Assembly (NCBI GenBank): GCA_029259835.1
Contig: JAJDEL010000848.1
Coordinates: 1-8,513, forward strand
Direction of reading: 5' to 3'
DNA from: Planctomicrobium sp.
GTDB lineage: Bacteria > Planctomycetota > Planctomycetia > Planctomycetales > Planctomycetaceae
Length of the DNA stretch: 8,513 nt
Made by a program: the position numbers and the translations under genes
Notes under the pieces: model-generated
Database searches by the model: none
What the model saw: the letters and a program-made list of their open reading frames with translations, nothing else
Told to the model about the DNA's origin: nothing
Shown: positions 6,550 to 8,513 of the stretch, piece by piece
How the letters are laid out: the number at the start of each line of letters is the position of its first letter
How positions within the stretch are numbered: the stretch's first letter is position 1

Positions 6550-6802
6550 GGATTTAATCGGCGATGTCGTTATTCTTGACATGGACAGCCACTTCGTTCT
6601 TGTTGGCACAATGGCGGAAGGCGACCATCAATACGTTGTTCTGGAAGACGCCGACGTTCACGATTTGCGAGATAGCAGTACCACCAGAGAAATTTACGTC
6701 CGCGAGATTCATCTCCACGGACTGACACCAAATCGCAAACGAGTGCTGGTGCAACGAGAACAAATCGTGAGCGTTTCGCGACTCTCGGATGTGAGTTCGT
6801 AA
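6542..6802 (+). CDS. Small Sm/LSm-like protein of unknown function
   Basis: This is an 86-residue protein, starting MLEDLIGDVVILDMD, with no membrane segment. Alternating hydrophobic strands suggest a small beta-barrel: LIGDVVILDMDS (5-16), HFVLVGTMAEGD (17-28), HQYVVLEDADVHD (29-41), EIYVREIHLHG (50-60) and RKRVLVQREQIVSVSRLSDV (65-84). The pattern of a Gly-Asp after the first helix, a bent second strand ending in Gly-Thr-Met, and a VLEDAD third strand resembles the Sm1 motif of Sm/LSm/Hfq proteins. Similar small proteins seem to occur in planctomycetes, usually annotated as hypothetical; this is recollection, not a search. It overlaps the transglutaminase gene by 8 bp (start 6542, upstream stop 6549) and closes the operon. 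RNA binding is only a structural guess. That it is a real gene is well supported by ribosome site, overlap and protein quality. Confidence 0.8.
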   Translation: MLEDLIGDVVILDMDSHFVLVGTMAEGDHQYVVLEDADVHDLRDSSTTREIYVREIHLHGLTPNRKRVLVQREQIVSVSRLSDVSS

Positions 6803-6860
6803 TTGCCGAACACAACATTTGGACTGTCCCGAAATCGTTTCTCAACATGAGCCGTTTGGG

Positions 6861-6962
6861 CGCTAGCCCCGGTTCTGATGCCAGTTCACACATCTCACCA
6901 GGGCTATACCGCCCAATAGTTTTTATGCTGGATCCACACACTCAGAACCGAACGCGCTAGCG
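6861..6962. repeat. Imperfect long inverted repeat spanning about 100 bp
   Basis: The left arm is CGCTAGC (6861-6867), CC, then CGGTTCTGA (6870-6878). The right arm is TCAGAACCG (6942-6950), AACG, then CGCTAGCG (6955-6962). The 9-bp CGGTTCTGA/TCAGAACCG pairing is perfect and the CGCTAGC blocks also pair, with an uneven internal loop. The 63-nt spacer contains a smaller GGGC/GCCC hairpin. This could be a cruciform, a transcript-end structure or a REP pair. Confidence 0.55.
6901..6923 (+). terminator. Weak intrinsic terminator candidate for the MoxR operon
   Basis: GGGC (6901-6904) pairs with GCCC (6911-6914) around TATACC; AATAG follows and then TTTTT (6919-6923). The stem is only 4 bp, so it would be weak alone, but it sits inside the larger inverted repeat and about 100 bp after the last stop codon of the operon. 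Confidence 0.25.
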
Positions 6963-7053
6963 TCGGGTATATTGCGAGAAAACGCGACCGCGTAAGGCCT
7001 GTGGCTAGCGCCAGCGTCTCATAAATCGGCCCGAGTTTACTACCTAACGCGCC

Positions 7054-8415
7054 TCACGGAGCAGCTTTGAGTTCAACGACCTGACTACCACCGGCGCTGA
7101 CGATGTTCAATGGAATTTGCCATTTCTTCGTCGCAAATCGACAAACGCCACCAACGCCATCGCGGCAGTATTGATAGGCGACGGAGAATTCGATCGTCGC
7201 TTCACCAGATTGTCCGTTGAGCGGGATTGTCACCGATGCGGAAACGTCGTCCGACTCTGCTTTCTTGCGCTTGTTAAGTAAAGCAGGATCAACGAGATTT
7301 TGCCCACCAACTGCTTTCAAGCTGTAAGCGACTGGTGCGAGTTTGTTCAACTTATAGCCATCGGTCAACTCAAAGTTGACTTTGAACGTCACCTGTTTTC
7401 CAGCGACAGAAACCTTTGCGACTTTCTCAGCTTCACCAGTTGCGAGTTCCTGAGGAGCGTCGGAGCCTGTCGATGTTGGTGGAGCAAGCCCAGTGATATT
7501 GAAAACTTCCGTTGCCTTTGTCTCTAGATTCACTTTCAGAATTCGGTGATTATTCGTATCAGCGATGAACAAAGAATCACCAGCGACGACCAGACCGGCA
7601 GGTTCGTTCAGCTGAACCGGATCAAGACCATTGCCCCGTTCGCCTGTTCCCAACCAAGTTTTGGCTGTTCGTTTCTTGATGTCCACCAGCTTGATTTTAT
7701 CGTTGTAGGTATCTGCGACGTAGAGCATGCCGTTGTGATACGCGGCACCAATCGGATGCTGAAGTCGAACGTCATCGCCAGTGCCGTCATCATCTCCGAA
7801 CTCAAAGAGTGAACGCCCACGAGGAAGATCATGCGGACCGACAATGGTCGTGACATTTCCATCTTTCAACTCGCGAATTGCAGAGCCTTCACTATCAACA
7901 ATGTACATCGCTTTGCCATCAGTCACGATTGCTGAAGGTTGCGCAAGAGCGCACGCATCGAGGGGACCATCAGTGATATCTTCTCGGCCGGTGCCAGCGA
8001 AGAGTTCAATCGTTCCTGTTCCAAGTTCATGCTTCCACAACTGGTGCGGCCCCGCCATGGCGACATAGAGCACACCATTTAAATGCTGAAGGTCCCAAGG
8101 ACTATTGAGGGCGAGTTCTCGCAATGGCCCTTGCTGAAATCGCCGTCGCGCCTGAACTCCCGTCCCTGCCAGAGTTGCGACAGTTTTAGATTTCAAATCA
8201 ATCGCACGCAGCAAGTGATTTTCGGTATCGGCAACATAAAGTGTGTCACCGACGAGCGTCATTCCTTGTGGATGATCAAACGATGCCTTTGCATAGTCTC
8301 CATCGGTCGCGCCAATTTTTCCGGAACCAATCACGTCGATCAATTTTCCACCGAGGGAACTGATCACGATTCGATTGTGGTTACTATCCGCTATAAAAAG
8401 CCGATCGCCTTTCAC
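7054..8415 (-). CDS. NHL-repeat beta-propeller protein, NHLRC2-like, N-terminal domain apparently lost
   Basis: The 453 residues contain about six NHL propeller blades: RLFIADSNHNRIVI (5-18), DTLYVADTENHLLRAIDL (57-74), VLYVAMAGPHQLWKHEL (115-131), AMYIVDSEGSAIREL (169-183), MLYVADTYNDKIKLVDI (230-246) and SLFIADTNNHRILKVNL (281-297). A C-terminal beta domain (about 330-453) has Cys417 and Cys425 in YQYCRDGVGGVC before KWQIPL, as in NHLRC2-like proteins. Those proteins normally carry a thioredoxin-like domain before the propeller. Here the only usable start is a GTG at 8415 with no good ribosome site, and the first blade begins at once. Upstream, the same frame reads PLK-stop-PGKLLPD, resembling the conserved linker that precedes blade one. 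The protein is therefore either 5'-truncated, a pseudogene, or a start-shifted form. No signal peptide is visible. The NHL call is confident, integrity is not. Confidence 0.8.
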   Translation of the reverse strand: MKGDRLFIADSNHNRIVISSLGGKLIDVIGSGKIGATDGDYAKASFDHPQGMTLVGDTLYVADTENHLLRAIDLKSKTVATLAGTGVQARRRFQQGPLRELALNSPWDLQHLNGVLYVAMAGPHQLWKHELGTGTIELFAGTGREDITDGPLDACALAQPSAIVTDGKAMYIVDSEGSAIRELKDGNVTTIVGPHDLPRGRSLFEFGDDDGTGDDVRLQHPIGAAYHNGMLYVADTYNDKIKLVDIKKRTAKTWLGTGERGNGLDPVQLNEPAGLVVAGDSLFIADTNNHRILKVNLETKATEVFNITGLAPPTSTGSDAPQELATGEAEKVAKVSVAGKQVTFKVNFELTDGYKLNKLAPVAYSLKAVGGQNLVDPALLNKRKKAESDDVSASVTIPLNGQSGEATIEFSVAYQYCRDGVGGVCRFATKKWQIPLNIVSAGGSQVVELKAAP

Positions 8416-8513
8416 GTCTGGCAGAAGTTTACCTGGTTACTTCAGTGGTCGTGCCGGTTGATTTTATCTTTCAAGATTGAAATTTATCGTAGTTTATTAA
8501 AGCGTTCATTTAT
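8416..8513 (-). pseudogene. Possible remnant of the NHL gene's upstream coding sequence, then AT-rich DNA
   Basis: Continuing the NHL frame upstream gives DPLLKGP read backwards from the GTG, then a TAA stop (8439 to 8437), then RPLK and QPA, another TAA (8466 to 8464) and a third (8496 to 8494). The first part resembles the linker motif PL(K/R)xPGK of NHLRC2-like proteins, so it may be decayed coding sequence. From about 8461 the DNA is AT-rich and no frame stays open to the window end. A 14-nt near-perfect inverted repeat TTTCAA-GA-TTGAAA lies at 8469-8482 and may be a regulatory site if transcription of the NHL gene starts here. Confidence 0.4.

Larger units (their letters stand above)
6858..7013. 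repeat. Three small hairpins with shared core GCGCTAGC (REP-like)
   Basis: Three 12-nt elements each form a perfect 4-bp stem around a GCTA loop: GGGC-GCTA-GCCC at 6858-6869, ACGC-GCTA-GCGT at 6952-6963, and TGGC-GCTA-GCCA on the minus strand at 7002-7013. The 8-nt core GCGCTAGC is identical, while the two outer base pairs change together (GG/CC, AC/GT, TG/CA). Paired changes that keep the stem argue for selection on structure or for a hairpin-bearing dispersed repeat family. Confidence 0.6.
6803..7053. other. Convergent intergenic region rich in inverted repeats
   Basis: This 251-bp gap lies between the ends of two convergent genes. No coding frame in it looks real. It holds three GCGCTAGC hairpins and a larger imperfect inverted repeat (listed separately) and a weak terminator candidate. 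Such repeat-loaded convergent gaps are typical landing places of REP-like dispersed elements. Confidence 0.65.

Noticed and set aside
1..8513. tRNA, rRNA, CRISPR array or insertion sequence
   Set aside because: I saw no cloverleaf-like segment, rRNA-like block, regularly spaced direct repeats or transposase reading frame in the window.

Overview
The window looks like a planctomycete chromosome (Planctomycetota, Planctomycetales-like; GC close to 50% by eye). The evidence is a bacterial microcompartment (BMC) cluster edge with a BMC shell protein, a PduL-type phosphotransacylase and a DeoR-type regulator, next to a MoxR/DUF58/transglutaminase operon and an NHLRC2-like NHL-propeller protein. 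This assignment rests on gene content and protein style, not on a database search.

Region 1 (1-1914, minus strand) is the start of a BMC locus. It reads deoR-type regulator, then pduL, then a BMC-H shell protein cut by the left window edge. The three genes are co-directional with gaps of about 60 bp, consistent with one operon. The likely role is encapsulated aldehyde catabolism, in which PduL turns acyl-CoA plus phosphate into acyl-phosphate inside the shell and the DeoR protein senses a phosphorylated sugar intermediate. The substrate (fucose or rhamnose in the characterised planctomycete BMC) is an inference.

Region 2 (1915-2288) is the divergent intergenic space between the BMC operon and the MoxR operon. 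I see no convincing gene in it, but it holds a 10-bp-period tandem repeat of TTTCAAATTC, a perfect 20-nt palindrome and a pair of mutually exclusive hairpins in the leader of the MoxR operon. These are the best regulatory candidates in the window.

Region 3 (2289-6802, plus strand) is a four-gene operon with every start overlapping the preceding stop: MoxR-type AAA+ ATPase, DUF58 membrane protein, a large membrane protein with a periplasmic-type transglutaminase domain, and an 86-residue protein that looks Sm/LSm-like. The first three form a widespread MoxR/DUF58/transglutaminase module thought to act in envelope protein maturation or assembly; the exact job is unknown.

Region 4 (6803-7053) is a convergent intergenic space with three small hairpins sharing the core GCGCTAGC, whose stem-flanking bases covary between copies, and a longer imperfect inverted repeat.

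Region 5 (7054-8513, minus strand) carries an NHL beta-propeller protein that appears to have lost its N-terminal thioredoxin-like domain. Family-like sequence continues upstream of the only usable start but is broken by in-frame stops and runs into AT-rich DNA.
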